Positions 36,540-48,989 of a stretch of 64,000 bases of DNA are shown here, piece by piece. The notes under the pieces were generated by a model, which was not told the origin of the DNA, made no database searches, and was given only the letters and a program-made list of their open reading frames with translations. How positions within the stretch are numbered: position 1 is the stretch's first letter; the number at the start of each line of letters is the position of its first letter. The position numbers and the translations under genes were made by a program. The stretch is from Thuidium tamariscinum (Eukaryota; Streptophyta; Bryopsida; Hypnales; Thuidiaceae), in NCBI GenBank assembly GCA_947034885.2, contig OX344753.2, positions 1,736,001-1,800,000 of the forward strand. Direction: 5' to 3'.

Positions 36540-37886
36540 TCAACCAGCTTTTTCACAAAATTCATGGGTTTAAACCCCAATTTAGGATACTTTACAAATA
36601 ACTCAAATGTATAAAGGTTATTGGAAGCTTTCAAAGGAGTTTGAACAAGTTTTTTCATATTCTTTTAGTATGTATTTTTTGGATATGGAACAAGTAAGCT
36701 ATGTATATTTTCAAAGTGATGGAGCTAAGTGTACCCAAAATGAAAACTAGGTTCATGAATAAACACTCTACATTTTAGACTATAGGGATCAATTTTAGAA
36801 ATGGATCACAAATGAGTTACCTTCCAAACTATTATATTTATATATATAAATATATAAAATAAGACAGGGTCATATGTATACAGTTCGTGACCAAGAGTTG
36901 AGTCGCATCATTTTCATTTCATGGTTCCAGTCAAGATTCAGTCATGACCACAAAGATGACACCTCCCAACTCATTGGTCACAAATGAAAAGGCACACTAT
37001 TTTGCGCATGTTCCACGCTATAGCTATGTCACGGTGGCGCTAGGAAGGGACAAAAAAACCCTTTTCACACCACATATAACTTACAGTCTTGCTGTGATAC
37101 GTGATGAAGTCACAACAGTCTTCTTCGTGTTGCTCAAGCAAGCCTAACCCAGCAAGCCTCCAGACTTGAAAAGCTACTGTCAAAATTTCAAAACCTAGAT
37201 AGGAGTTTCATAAATGATTTGAGCACTGAGAAGTCCCTTCACACTACGGTACCGATGATCAATCCGGTTTTTAAACCTTTAGAGCGCATCAATTCACAGT
37301 TGGTACAACAGCAAGCTCCCACTTATGTAAGGCAGGGTTCCGTTTTTCAGAAAAACAAATAATAATAATTCAACTTCAGAAATGATTCCACCTCGCATGC
37401 AGAACTGGTTTTCAATCTGTGGTAAAAAATAATTTATTTAAAAAAATATTTCTGTAGTCACATCCTCGTTCTGTTCACAGACAAGTCCTTAAAAAACTAT
37501 TGAATTTCGAGTCAAATCAGAGTTCCAATCGCAGAACAAATTGGAGTATGATACAGAAGTCGGACCAAAAATACAAGCAGGACCACAGAAGTCTCAGTTC
37601 TTCTAGGAAAACCCGTTCAGGGACTACCAACTAGATTCTGTGCACTGCTTCATGACTTCGCTAGATTGGTTTGTGGACACGCTAAGGCTCCTCAGTGTAC
37701 AAATTCTTACTGCTACAGATGCAAACAAACTCAGGCTAGGATAGAGGAGGGTAGGGTTTGTGTATGGTCCTTCAAAAAATGAATTTAGTTGAGACAGAAG
37801 ATGATGTTTTACCTTTCCAAAAAATATGAGATTGGATTTCAGAATCTGATGGATTCTCTCAATCCTGCCCCTGAGTTGATGAAAAA
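36540..37886 (-). other. Likely 3' UTR and downstream flank of the CNNM-like gene
   Basis: Directly downstream of the CNNM-like stop codon. The part from about 36880 to 37790 is less AT-rich than the repeats to its left and may be the 3' UTR and terminator region. No protein-like frame was recognised. A short TATATATAAATATAT run lies at about 36838-36855. No polyadenylation site can be set with certainty. Confidence 0.35.
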
Positions 37887-40800
37887 TTATCTATGTTGGT
37901 TTGAACGATGTCTGTCAAGCTCCAAGGCAGCCTCGGCTGACTGCTTTCGCCTTCGGTTCCGACGCCTCTCCACTTGTGCTTCGTCTTCTTCCCACTTGGT
38001 TGTCAAGCTGGCCACAACAGTCGCAGTGCTCCCATCTGTCTCACTGTCTGTCTCCAGGCCTTCTTTCAGGGTTTCCTCAACTGACTCCAAGTCCCAGTCT
38101 TGGCTACTCATTGAGAAGCCCAAACCATCACTGCAACGTACACTCCCGGGTAGATAAATTTTGGGCCCATCGAGAATTCCCTCGTCAGGTATGCATCCCT
38201 CCTCCTCGGCATCCTCTTCTGAACTGTTACCCTCTTCAGGATCTTGCCAGTGAACATCTTCAACGGCAGGCCTGTGCAACAAATGTCTTTCAGTTTGAGG
38301 TTGCACAATATCAGCGCTACGACTATAAACTAATCGATAGTTCGATAAAATAAAATAAGATGAAACGATCAATTTCTATTGATCCGTGAAGATCGTGATC
38401 TAATGTGCAATTATATAATACCAACAAAAGGCTTCACATGTGCAAGCGCAGGCCCAACGAAAGAATCAGAGTAAATAAAAGAAAAGTTATGTAGCTACAT
38501 TACAAATGTCAAAATGTTTAGAAAAAAAAGGGTTTCTTGCTGATAATTTACAAGCTAAAATTAGAGATTTGAGGGGGTAACATCCACACACCTATCCGCT
38601 TGCAAAGCACGAGGGAAGCTCCTCTCAGACTCCTCCCGACTCTGAGTGGTGCCCTCCAACCTCTCAAACCGCACGGACCCTACCTTACGAGCATTGCCGG
38701 CGAGAATCTGCAATGCGAGAAAGGATCAGTTTAGTTTGGATTTGAAGGCATATTCTCAAAAACAAGGAAAATCAAAAGATAAAATGTCATAAGCTTGTCT
38801 GGAACACATTTATGGTCGATACCTCCAGGCGATACTTTTGAAACTTCTCCTTCTCCTTCTCCCTCTCTTCCTTCTCCTTCTCCCGACGATCTTCCTGATG
38901 CTCACCCTGTTGCTCGCCATCACGTCTCTCACCCTCTTCAGCATCTGCCTTTCGGAGTGTGATTTTGGTACTCTCGCCAGTGCGAGGAATGTAGCCAAAC
39001 GCCTCACACACAAAACCTGATACAGTCTCGTAGTGGTTTGAACCCTGTAATCAAACATATAACAGCAACACATCACAAGTGTCAACATCGAACTCTTTAG
39101 GGTCTAGAGTGAGAAACCGCAACAATTCAAAAAACCCAATATCAGGACATTCAGTTCATGATACCACATGATTCTAATACTTTTGACAAGAAACTTACCT
39201 CCGGCAGTTTAATCTCGAGAGCCTCCCTCAGGTCCTCTACTGACGTATTTGCATCAACGTCAAAAACTCCATCTGCCCTCTGGACCACATAGCCCGTTTT
39301 CTTTCTAATTTCCTTCTACATTCAAAATTCCAACTCCAGTTAACGCATGGGGATTTACAAGGTTTCCCAATGAAAACATTGCGTATTCGCTTAAGTTGGA
39401 AGCTCATGAATTGCTTTGGTAGAGCACAGACCGATAGTTCCCAAAGCATAACACACCAACCTTTGAATCATTCTCGTCAAAAATCCCTCCAACAATCTCT
39501 TCCACAACATCTTCCAATGTCACAACCTGAACAACACATGAATCTTGCTTCCATTAGAATACAACTGTCGATAAAGGGCAACGGAGGGCTAAAATACAAC
39601 GCTAACCCTAAGAGCCCAAATGGCCAAAGCATCCGCTTGGACATCTAAAGGACTCGAAAGTCCAAGAAAGAAATCATACCCTATAATTTGGACTTTAGAA
39701 ATGTGTTCTAAAAGTTAGAAGGATTGACTAATAGCTTGGGCATTTCGGTGAACTCCCTTGGAAAGTGGTCAAACGCAATGCAACATTTTGCACCGCCAAT
39801 TCAAGGAATTGGGCAAGAAAGCACTGTTACTTATGCACAAGACAAATTGCTTAACAATTAAGAGAAGGGCAATGCCTTATTTTACACATTGCATCAAGTA
39901 TTTTCAGAGGTTTACTTACCCCAACGGTGCCACTATACTCATTGAGCACGATTGCCATGTGTACTTTCCGTATCCTGAACTCCCTCAACAGATTCCATAC
40001 TGACATAGAGTCTGCATGACCAACTCATACTTAGTAATTCATAACCTAGCTTCACACATTATTCATCATATTTGCCACGAATAAGCTGCTCATATCCAAC
40101 AACACCATGGGCGGGTTAAAGATTTTCATGAAATCTGCACAAAACTGCAAATTCTTCTCATCAAAGGCTGCTCACCTGGAACAAAGTAAGCTGGCCTGTG
40201 AGCAATGCGTCCAACAGTCATCCTCTGCAGCAATTCCACCTGCACCCAAGAACATGACGGTAACTCTTCTAAAAATCAGACACAAGATAACTATCTTGCA
40301 CGGAATACTCAAATCTACCACTCAAATACTCAACTATCACTCGAACACATTGCAATGAATACTCAAATCTGAATACACGTAGAGGCACCCGCAAGAGACA
40401 ATACACCACCAAAAAGACTGGATACCAATTCACCTATCGAATGCTTTACCTGCTCCACATAATCAAGCATGTCCATGGCATATGCTATGCCAACAATATT
40501 GTCAATACGTCGTTCAAAAACTGGTACCCTGGGTTCCACCACACAACATTCCACATCAGCAGCTAGGACGAAGTAAATTAAAAACTTCAAGCCTATCTAA
40601 GGATAGACCGTGGACTTCAATCATGGGAATAGTTCATCACACCAAGAATTGTAATTACTGTGGGTTCGAAGTTACTGGGCCACTGGGTCACAAATATATA
40701 TGGGTTGCAAAGTCTTCTAATTACAATAATTTCTTTCATACAATGTTTTAGTAACGGAAAGCAACTTCTTCGTAATTAGCGGTACCGAAAGTAACTAGAA

Positions 40801-43800
40801 TTTGTTTTGTAGTAGTAATACAGTTTCCTAATAATGATGTGGATCGGAAATTGGAGGTGGAAAAACCATCAATAGCCTGGAGAAACGTTCAATTAGATTG
40901 CAAGAAAACTCAGCAATGTAGGAGTAAGAGTATACCTTGAATATTGATGCTTCACCCAAAGATTGCGGAATTCTAGCAAAGATGCAGCCGAATCAATGGC
41001 AGCTACATCTACCAAGGGTGTCATAACTTCTCGGACATACGTGTCCTTGATTTCAAGAACATTCTCTATCATGTCCTGTGTCACAACTCTAGATTCACTT
41101 AGTTGTTCGGTTCAGCCCAGCTACAGCATCCGATCCTAACATACTGTATTTCTATAGCCTACATGATTCCAATTGTAACTGCATCATCCAAATAAAGCTT
41201 AATTCATAGCCACACATGCAAACTTGGCAAGATACTATGATAAAACTTTTCATCACAACCCAGTTTGAAACAACAGCCAAAATTGTATTGTGAATGGCAA
41301 GGTCTAAAACTAGATTGAAGTCTCGTTTGACAGAGTTAAGCAAAATTCACGATAAAAAAGGCATGAAAAGATTGTGACAGTGATAGAAATTTATACCTGC
41401 TCTTCCTCTTCAATGGCCCCACTGAGTTCAGCTCCCCGCAACATAAGCTTAAGTTCATCTTCACTTACAAATGGCTCCCTGTCAAAGCCATAGGAAAAGA
41501 ATTAGATGTTTACTACTGGGTCTATTGTCAATTAGTTCACTATCAAAATGGAAATCAACTTCAGGTAAGTCTTGGACTGTAACCAGGAGCAAAGGGCACA
41601 AAGCCACAAAGATGGAAGTAAAAGATTTGACATACCCAAAAGGAACTGACACAACACTGCCTAAAATAAATACTAGCACTCTGCAACTTACATATGATAT
41701 GGTACCAGCCATAAAAAACATGTGATCTTACTCACTGCTTTTTAACCCCTGAATGTCACCAACGCCCTCTGTGGTCGTATGTTAGGGTTTCTGGCGTATT
41801 CAAGAAGTACGGAGACACTTCCAGGGTTTAGGGTCGACAACAAAGTTATCAGAAACTGTAGTGAGTATCGATTGCTGCAGTCCCCAGGTCGAAATTCACG
41901 GTAGAGTGTTGTAGGGAGGTGAGAATACGCAACATTCGATACGCCAGCATACCAATACGTATCCGTCGGGCCCCGATGGTTCAGGGGGTTCCGTCGTGCT
42001 GTCGTGGCCGTTTCCGTTGCAAAGATGACGCGGAAGAGCGGCACTTATGGTGGGAGTTGCGCCTTTGGATTCCTGCGATGTGGGGCTCGAAGGCGGATCG
42101 AAAAACTGATTTTCCAACACTCCACCTGTCGCCAACATGCCTTGCGCTCCGACCTGCGTGTCGTGATGGAGAGTCCATGGTGACTTGTATTTGCAAATTG
42201 CCCGAAGGATTCTCGGGCGACCCGACGTCGGCTTTATACGACAAACCAAACACGCCGATCAATCGCGCAATGACTGCTCCATTTGTCATTGCGTGGAAGT
42301 ACACCGAAGCGATCTCCCAGACCTTTTTCGCAGAATTTTCTAAAAAGCAAATACTTCCGGCTGTACAGGGTGCGGTCTCTATTGCGAAGCATCGCCGTTG
42401 AATTCTTCACATCGACATAGAGCGGGGACCCACAAAAATTTATGGGTCACCTTGCAGATCTCAGTGAACAATCGGAACGGTTGAAACTTCAAGTTACTGT
42501 CAATGACACATTTTCCCAAATTTGCGAGCCGACCATATTTGCTGCATATGGCTGCGTTGGGGAAGAGCCCGAGGGACGTTCAGGGGTTAAACCCAGAAGC
42601 TTTAACATACTTGTAGACATCCTAGTCACCAGACGTCCTACTGGATAAAGAATCACTGAAAGCCAAGCGACAGGCCTCACCTGCATCATAAAAAATTTCA
42701 TTTTCTGTAGTAAGATTTGAGAAGAGTTTCCTAACAAAGCAATTGCAATGTGATCACGAAACTGGTGACTACTTGACATGGCACTCACCATACCCGAATC
42801 ATATTGAAACTCAAAACGATAAGTCATTGACAACTTACCACTACACGCGCAACTTCTGTCGCATTATGCACTGCAATACTCTTCGGAGCAATCTCAGTCA
42901 CTAAAGGAAGCACAACCTGCACAAGCCATTAAAACCATTCCATGGTCAACATATCAAGCTGAGAAAACATCAAAGAATTGGGTACATCAAAGCCAATCTT
43001 CTTAATGAAGATATGCCACAGGAGATAACTAAAGCAAGTAGATAGTTGGAAAGATGACACTGGTTGCTAGCATAGTCTGGCACACTTACAATCAGAGACG
43101 TCCGATAAAAGGAAGAGACCCCTTTACAGTTAAAAAGAAAGAAGCCTCGTTACAATTTAGAAGGCCATATTAAGAGAGTAACTCTCCCTTGATCTTGCTC
43201 AAAGTTCTGAATCTACAAAAGGGAATTGAATCTTGCATTTTTCTTTGGACTAATTTCAATGAATACCCTCAAGACTTGGCACCTCCAAACCATGCTTACA
43301 CCCACTCGATGCTTAAGCTTGAGAAGGCATTCAAATGAATAACACATTGAAACTTAAGGACCTAGGGGTCTAATAAATTAGGTCAAGGATCACCCACCGT
43401 CATGACACCCGTGGCAGCGGTAACTCCAGCTTCTCCAAATAAAGCTGTTGCTGCTTCAGTCACCAATGCTGTTGCTGCAATGTTGACCACCCTGTTCAAA
43501 ATGCGTTGAGAGCCGATTAGATCATGTTTGAACAGAGATAGCATTCGAGCTTCATTAAAAGAGGTTCCAAAATATCAAACATTCGGTACTTCTGTGCACC
43601 ACTAACTAAGATCAAATTAACATGATACACTTGCACATTTCAGAAAACAATACACCTGACATTTGTGCAGACATGAAGTAAATCTATGACCTCGGATTGT
43701 CTACATCCGGGCACAAGAACATATTCCAGGACAAGATGGAGAAGCCAGTACGTTGTGCCGATGAGAATGGTGGCCAGGAAGCGAGTAACATCTTGACGAA

Positions 43801-45581
43801 GCACTTGGAAAACTCCCCCTTCTCCTTCCTTCTCCGCAAGTTCACGAACCTGAAACACATTCCATGGTTATAATCTACACTAAAATAAAATGCCTGTTCA
43901 GAGGATGGTTTACAAGGAAAATTTAGACTGTTTTATGATTTTCAACACAACATCATGAGGAGATTGATAAGTAGACAAGATAAGAATGGTGCAATTCATG
44001 GGGAGAGCTCCCCGTAATTTATAGAGCGAACTCTCTATGGTCACCTATTCTTTGTTACTTGCCAAGTCACTATTTAAGTACCTAAAATTATCAAATCATA
44101 ACCAGTTGTTGACTTCTCAACGCTAACATGGCTCTATGCCATGGGCTACCCATTACTATCACAAGTTGTAATTCATAACCTTCTTTCCTTTCAACTTGCT
44201 TCCTACACCCTTGGATCATGAAGATCAAAGGTTGTGATCAAAAGTGAACAGCCGGTTATGTTCGATAACCTTCTCGCCGCTACCGCGGCTCGAAGGTTAT
44301 CTAATACATAATTTTCCAAATTTCAAAGAAATGACTGGGGAGGACTCCCAATGGTTGACCTACTATTTTGCCACCCCCTCAAAGCACAACTCCCTATGAT
44401 TAATGTCTAAATATCACAAACGAGTTTAATTTTACAGAAACCAGTTCCAGCTGCCGAATTTCATATCCATCAAAGTTGCATGTGACAATCCGGATGAGAT
44501 TTCATACCTTCCATGGCCAAAGGGTCGTGATAGAAGTCTCCGCCATAGAAAAGAATGCTGACAAGGCGAGTAGAAGGGAGAGAAACAGCCCTTGATCCCT
44601 CAACACTTCTAAAACTTGTTGTGTCTTAGGCCACATGGCATTCAACGTCTCAACTAGAGATGATTTCACATTGCCTATTAGAGGTGGCGCTAGCACCCCT
44701 GGGCCACCTTCCCTTGCATAGGCTGGCCTATTACCTAACAGCGATCCACAATGTACCGTCAGTTCCGGGCATTTTAGATTGCCTAGGACCGAGCAGAAAG
44801 CTAGTTCTTTTTCTTTTACATCATGTGCAACTAGGGGTGAGATAACAAGTTTAAAAAATGCATTGCATTTATGACAACCTACAAAGTCCTTTGAAGTAAC
44901 AAGCTTCCAATTCGCCCCAAAGATGTAGCTAGAAGCCTTGTTATCACAAATACTTTTAATGCCGCATAAGAGCCATGTATGCACTACCATCTCGTCCTCA
45001 TTCTTGTTACTTGGACTAGTGTAAAGTCATCATTGAACGGAATAAGGTAAAATAGATTAAGAAAATGATCCATTCACCAATCAAGTTGTAAGATCTCAAG
45101 CTTGCTTCAAACTCTGCAATTTTAAGTGTCCCTCACTTGTCGATTAAAAAGAAAGAAAACCCTTGTGCAGTTAGTCCTCTGTAAACTTTTGTTCTTCTTT
45201 CCTTTCTAATCATTGTGTAAGGGCTTTCAATGAAGAAAAGGATGCGAAATCGTACCGCCTGCCCACAGAGCCATGCAAACTGATGCGCCCCAAATCAATA
45301 GCATCCTTCCAGCAATTCTTCCAGACAGCATGAAACTTTCTTTTCCTTTCTTTTGTTCATTTTCCAAGCTCCCACCTGCTAACCCTTCAATCACCCCTGC
45401 AAAACCCTGTCATTTGATGAATGAGATGACTATAAAGAGGTAAATAGACAACATCTTCATCATATAACACAGTATCATGCCTAAAAATAAACTTACAAGA
45501 CAATGTTTGGAAATCTGCAAGCCACGGTTGATAGGACGCCCGAATGTCCCGCGGCAGCGTCCGGGAGTCCTCGGACGTCAT
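37887..45581 (-). CDS. Plastid CNNM/DUF21-CBS-CorC_HlyC domain membrane protein, spliced, 5' end incomplete
   Basis: Matches the plant family of Arabidopsis At1g55930/At3g13070 (DUF21 and CBS domain protein, chloroplast; CorC/CNNM-type ion transporter relatives). Exons on the minus strand: 45497-45581 (tentative), 45256-45396, 44508-44698, 43752-43849, 43398-43491, 42839-42916, 42593-42680, 41636-41645 (tentative 10-nt exon), 41397-41478, 40936-41075, 40450-40528, 40176-40239, 39920-40011, 39461-39526, 39199-39315, 38823-39044, 38592-38707, 37887-38271. All junctions are GT-AG and in phase, giving about 715 codons. Landmarks in order: SAFFSMAETSITTLWPWK and VTEAATALFGEAGVTAATG (DUF21 membrane domain), VTEIAPKSIAVHNATEVA, then CBS pair segments EVMTPLVDV, HQYSRVPVFERRIDNIVGI and VHMAIVLNEYSGTVG with VVTLEDVVEEIVGGIFDE, then the CorC_HlyC domain with GFVCEAFGYIPRTGES. 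The last exon adds an unusual acidic tail of about 125 residues. Expected in the plastid envelope or thylakoid; substrate unproven. No transit peptide is visible, so the N-terminus is missing or outside the window. Confidence 0.9.
41742..42590. mobile_element. GC-richer TTAA-flanked element inside a CNNM-gene intron
   Basis: TTAA at 41742-41745 and 42587-42590. Ends CCCCTGAATGTC and, inverted, CCCCTGAACGTC. The interior has much higher GC than the introns and contains open frames up to 160 codons (plus, 41919-42401) that resemble no known protein; a diverged transposase remnant was not recognised. The right TTAA (42587-42590) occupies intron bases 3-6, just after the donor GT (42592-42591) of the exon 42593-42680. 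Confidence 0.85.
44264..44301. repeat. Two-step hairpin in a CNNM-gene intron
   Basis: GATAACCTTC pairs with GAAGGTTATC, and inside it GCCGC pairs with GCGGC around TACC, with a 2-base mismatch between the stems. It lies in the intron between exons 44508-44698 and 43752-43849. Function unknown. Confidence 0.6.
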
Positions 45582-46149
45582 TTGACATTTGTAGTTTTGT
45601 ACGTCCAGTGGTCGGGGGGACGAGCCAACGGGCCAACGGACAGGTGGATGGGTGAACGGGCGGGCGGATGGGCGGACAGGCGGCTGGTAATCAAATAAAT
45701 AAGCAAATGGACGTACATTGTAGGAGACATAGGATTCGAGGCAAAGGCTAGAAGGTTGGGTGGACAGATGGATCTACAAGGGGTTTTACGAAATATAATA
45801 GAATGCTTTAAAACTTGAAAAAGTAAAATCATAAAAAAAATTTTAAAAAAAACTTGAAGAAGGGATATTTTCAACATCAACAAATAAACTCATATTATGA
45901 TGTAAATCCCTTGACTAGGAAATTGCCAAAGATTTTGTACATTGTAATTGACGGGAGTGATGCCCCTTTTAAGCATTATTCACATTACTTAAAATCTAAC
46001 AAACCTTACACAATCCTATTTCATCATCTCCAAAAAAGCATAAGACATTATAGAAAATTGTAAAAAATCCTAAATAAGCATAAGTCCTAACAAATGGATT
46101 CAAACAAATAACCTCTTGATTTATTTATTTATTTGTAAGAAGTTAAAAA

Positions 46150-47400
46150 CATCAAACAATTGCACAAAATTCTAAAAGTCTCTTTTGCTTTTGAAAATTT
46201 GCAAGTAGGTGTCCTACATCATGCCAAGCATGTATAAAAAATTTAGAAAATTCTAGTTGCCCATGCAAAAGTTGTGGCGAATATACTAAATTGTGACCAA
46301 TGTGACTAATGCCCCGAAGAGCATTAGTCACATTAGTCACAATTGAACATATCTCCCAAATTCCTAGCCTTTTCAATTTCAATTTACTCTAAAAAAACCC
46401 AAATACTTCCAATGCATCCTAATGGAGTATATTGACATTCAAAGTTGGACACAAGACCTCGAATTTTATTTCTTTTTGGGTTGTAAGTCAAAACCATCAC
46501 AAAATTGCACAAAATTCTAAAAGTGTCCTTTGCCTTTGAAAATTTGCAAGTAGGTGTCCCACATCATACCAAGCATGTATAAAAATATTTAGAAAATTCT
46601 AGTTGCCCATGCAAAAGTTGTGTCGAATATACTCAATTGTGACTAATGTGACTAATGCCCCGAAGAGCATTAGTCACAATTGAACATATTTCCCAAATTC
46701 CTAGCCTTCTCAATTTCAATTTACTCTTGAAAACCCCAAATACTTCCAATGGATCGTAATGAAGTATGTTGACATTCGAAGTTAGACACGTGACCTCAAA
46801 TTTTATTTCTTTTTGGGTTGTAAGTCAAAACCATCACAAAATTGCACAAAATTCTAAAAGTGTCCTTTGCTTTTGAAAATTTGCAAGTAGGTGTCCCACA
46901 TCATGCCAAGCATGTATAAAAAAATTTAGAAAATATCAATTGCCCATGCAAAAGTTGTGGCGAATATACTGAATTGAGACTAATGTGACTATTGCCCCCA
47001 AGGGCATTAGTCACATTAGTCACAATTGAACATATCTCCCAAATTCGTAGCCTTTTCTATTTCAATTTTTTCTGAAAATCCCTATATACTTCCAATGCAT
47101 CCTAATGAAGCATACTGACATTCGAAGTCGGACACGTGACCTCGAATTTTATTTATTTTTGGATTGTAAGTCAAAACCATCACAAAATTGCACAAAACTC
47201 TAAAAGTGTCCTTTGCCTTTGAAAATTTGCAAGAAGGTGTCCCACATCATGCCAAGCATGTATAAAAATATTTAGAAAATTCTAGTTGCCCATGCAAAAG
47301 TTGTGGCCACTTTACTAAATTGTGACTAATGTGACTAATGCCCCGAAGAGCATTAGTCACAATAGTCACAATTCAAGATATCTCCCAAATTCCCAGCTTT
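46150..47400. repeat. Left arm array: four units of about 345 bp
   Basis: Each unit runs from AAATTGCACAAAATTCTAAAAG through GCATGTATAAAAA and CCATGCAAAAGTTGTGGC to a palindrome made of four GTGACTAAT/ATTAGTCAC boxes. The palindromes are near 46290, 46630, 46976 and 47320. Units differ by scattered substitutions. No coding function is credible, since frames break between copies. Confidence 0.9.
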
Positions 47401-48830
47401 CTCAATTTCATAATATAAACTATAGATTTAAGTCCTAGAATGGCATGTTTCTTATATTATATTTTCTCCAATAAACCATTCTTAATTTGAAACTTGTATT
47501 TTGATTGTAAGCTGTGAAGCTTTCTTGTTTTTAGTTTTTAGCATCTTCAATTCTAGGATCTTGCATTCTCGGTATAGACTATAGATTGTATAAAAATGTA
47601 TACATCAAAAAAAAATTCTACTAATCTCCTAAATGATTCGTAACCAATTAAAACTACTGAACATTTCTTAGAGAATGAAATCTGGCTTCCTATGTTCTTT
47701 CTTTTGAAGACAATTTGAATTGAAGTAGGATCAAATTTTATAAAATTTTCTTTAGCTTCTTTTAAACAAGTGAAGTAGTGAAATAAGTGAATTTAGGAAT
47801 GACATTCATTGCAAGTATAGTAAAGTACATGTATGGAAGTGAATTCAATACTTTCACATAATCAACTCTTCTAACTTGAATAAAAACTTTTAGAAATCAC
47901 AAGAGTAAGTGAAAAATTTAGATTAAAGGTAAAATCTCAAATTCACATTAAATTACATTAAAATACATTTAGCATTTCAAGACTCTTGATTACATCTTTC
48001 AATAGAATTTTTAAAAATGCAATTGCTATAATCTAGTTTGTACTTTGTACTTGTACTTTGTTCAACTTAATCTTCATACCTAATTACTTATCAATGCACT
48101 TTAGAACAAAAGTATAATAAGAAATGAAACACTTCAATCTTCAAGGCATAATTAATTGGTTCAATTTTGTACAAGCCTACAACTCTACAAATAATGTATT
48201 GCCAAACAATAATAAATGCTCTAAGCCCCGTAGAACGTTGAAAACATAAGTACATGAATACGTGAGTAAGTGAGGTCTATAGATGAAGTACCTTATGAGT
48301 ACGATTTAAAAAAATAAATCAACGCAACAATGTAAATTTCATCCCACACTTCACCAAGATATGATACCATAACAAAAACCATGGCCAAAGTAAACTAGTA
48401 AAATACATATACAAATATCATAGCCCAAGATTTAATTCACAAGAAAAGTCATAGATAAATCTTAATTGAAATGATCTAAAGGGAATATTATACTATGAGG
48501 TTACTTTAAGAGGAAATATTTGTGTAGAAGGAATAGAAGAAGGGCTAAAAATAGAAGAAAATGGATTAAATAGGTAACATTTAAACCCTAATATTATCAC
48601 CAACAATATTTAGAAAAATCATAGCTTTACAAACCAAGTCATAAATTTTTTTAAGTTATTTATTGGAAAGCCTACCTTACTTTATAGACTTTTACCAGCA
48701 TATATACAAAAAGATGGTGGGCCAAATCCACTACCTTTTTATACAAATCAAAATTTTAAAAATATGGATGATGTAACAAGAATAAACTAAAATAAAGGTC
48801 AGGGTTTAGGGTTTATGATGCAAATTCAAT
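47400..48830. other. AT-rich core of the 7-kb element
   Basis: No frame resembling a transposase, helicase or other protein. Nothing recognisable. Confidence 0.4.
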
Positions 48831-48989
48831 TAAGTGAAGGACTTACTTCTTTTTTGTTTTTGTACATTCATTGTCCATTGGATACTTGCAATATTGAATG
48901 TCTGCCATGAGAAGAATGGAAGCGGATCTTTTATTCAAAGAATCCAATGTAGCAGAAGAAGACTTCTAAAATGGTTGTTAAGGCAAACA

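Noticed and set aside
41919..42401. 160-codon frame inside the intronic TTAA element as a transposase
   Set aside because: No piggyBac-type catalytic pattern can be seen, and overlapping frames of similar length exist on the other strand, as expected from high GC.
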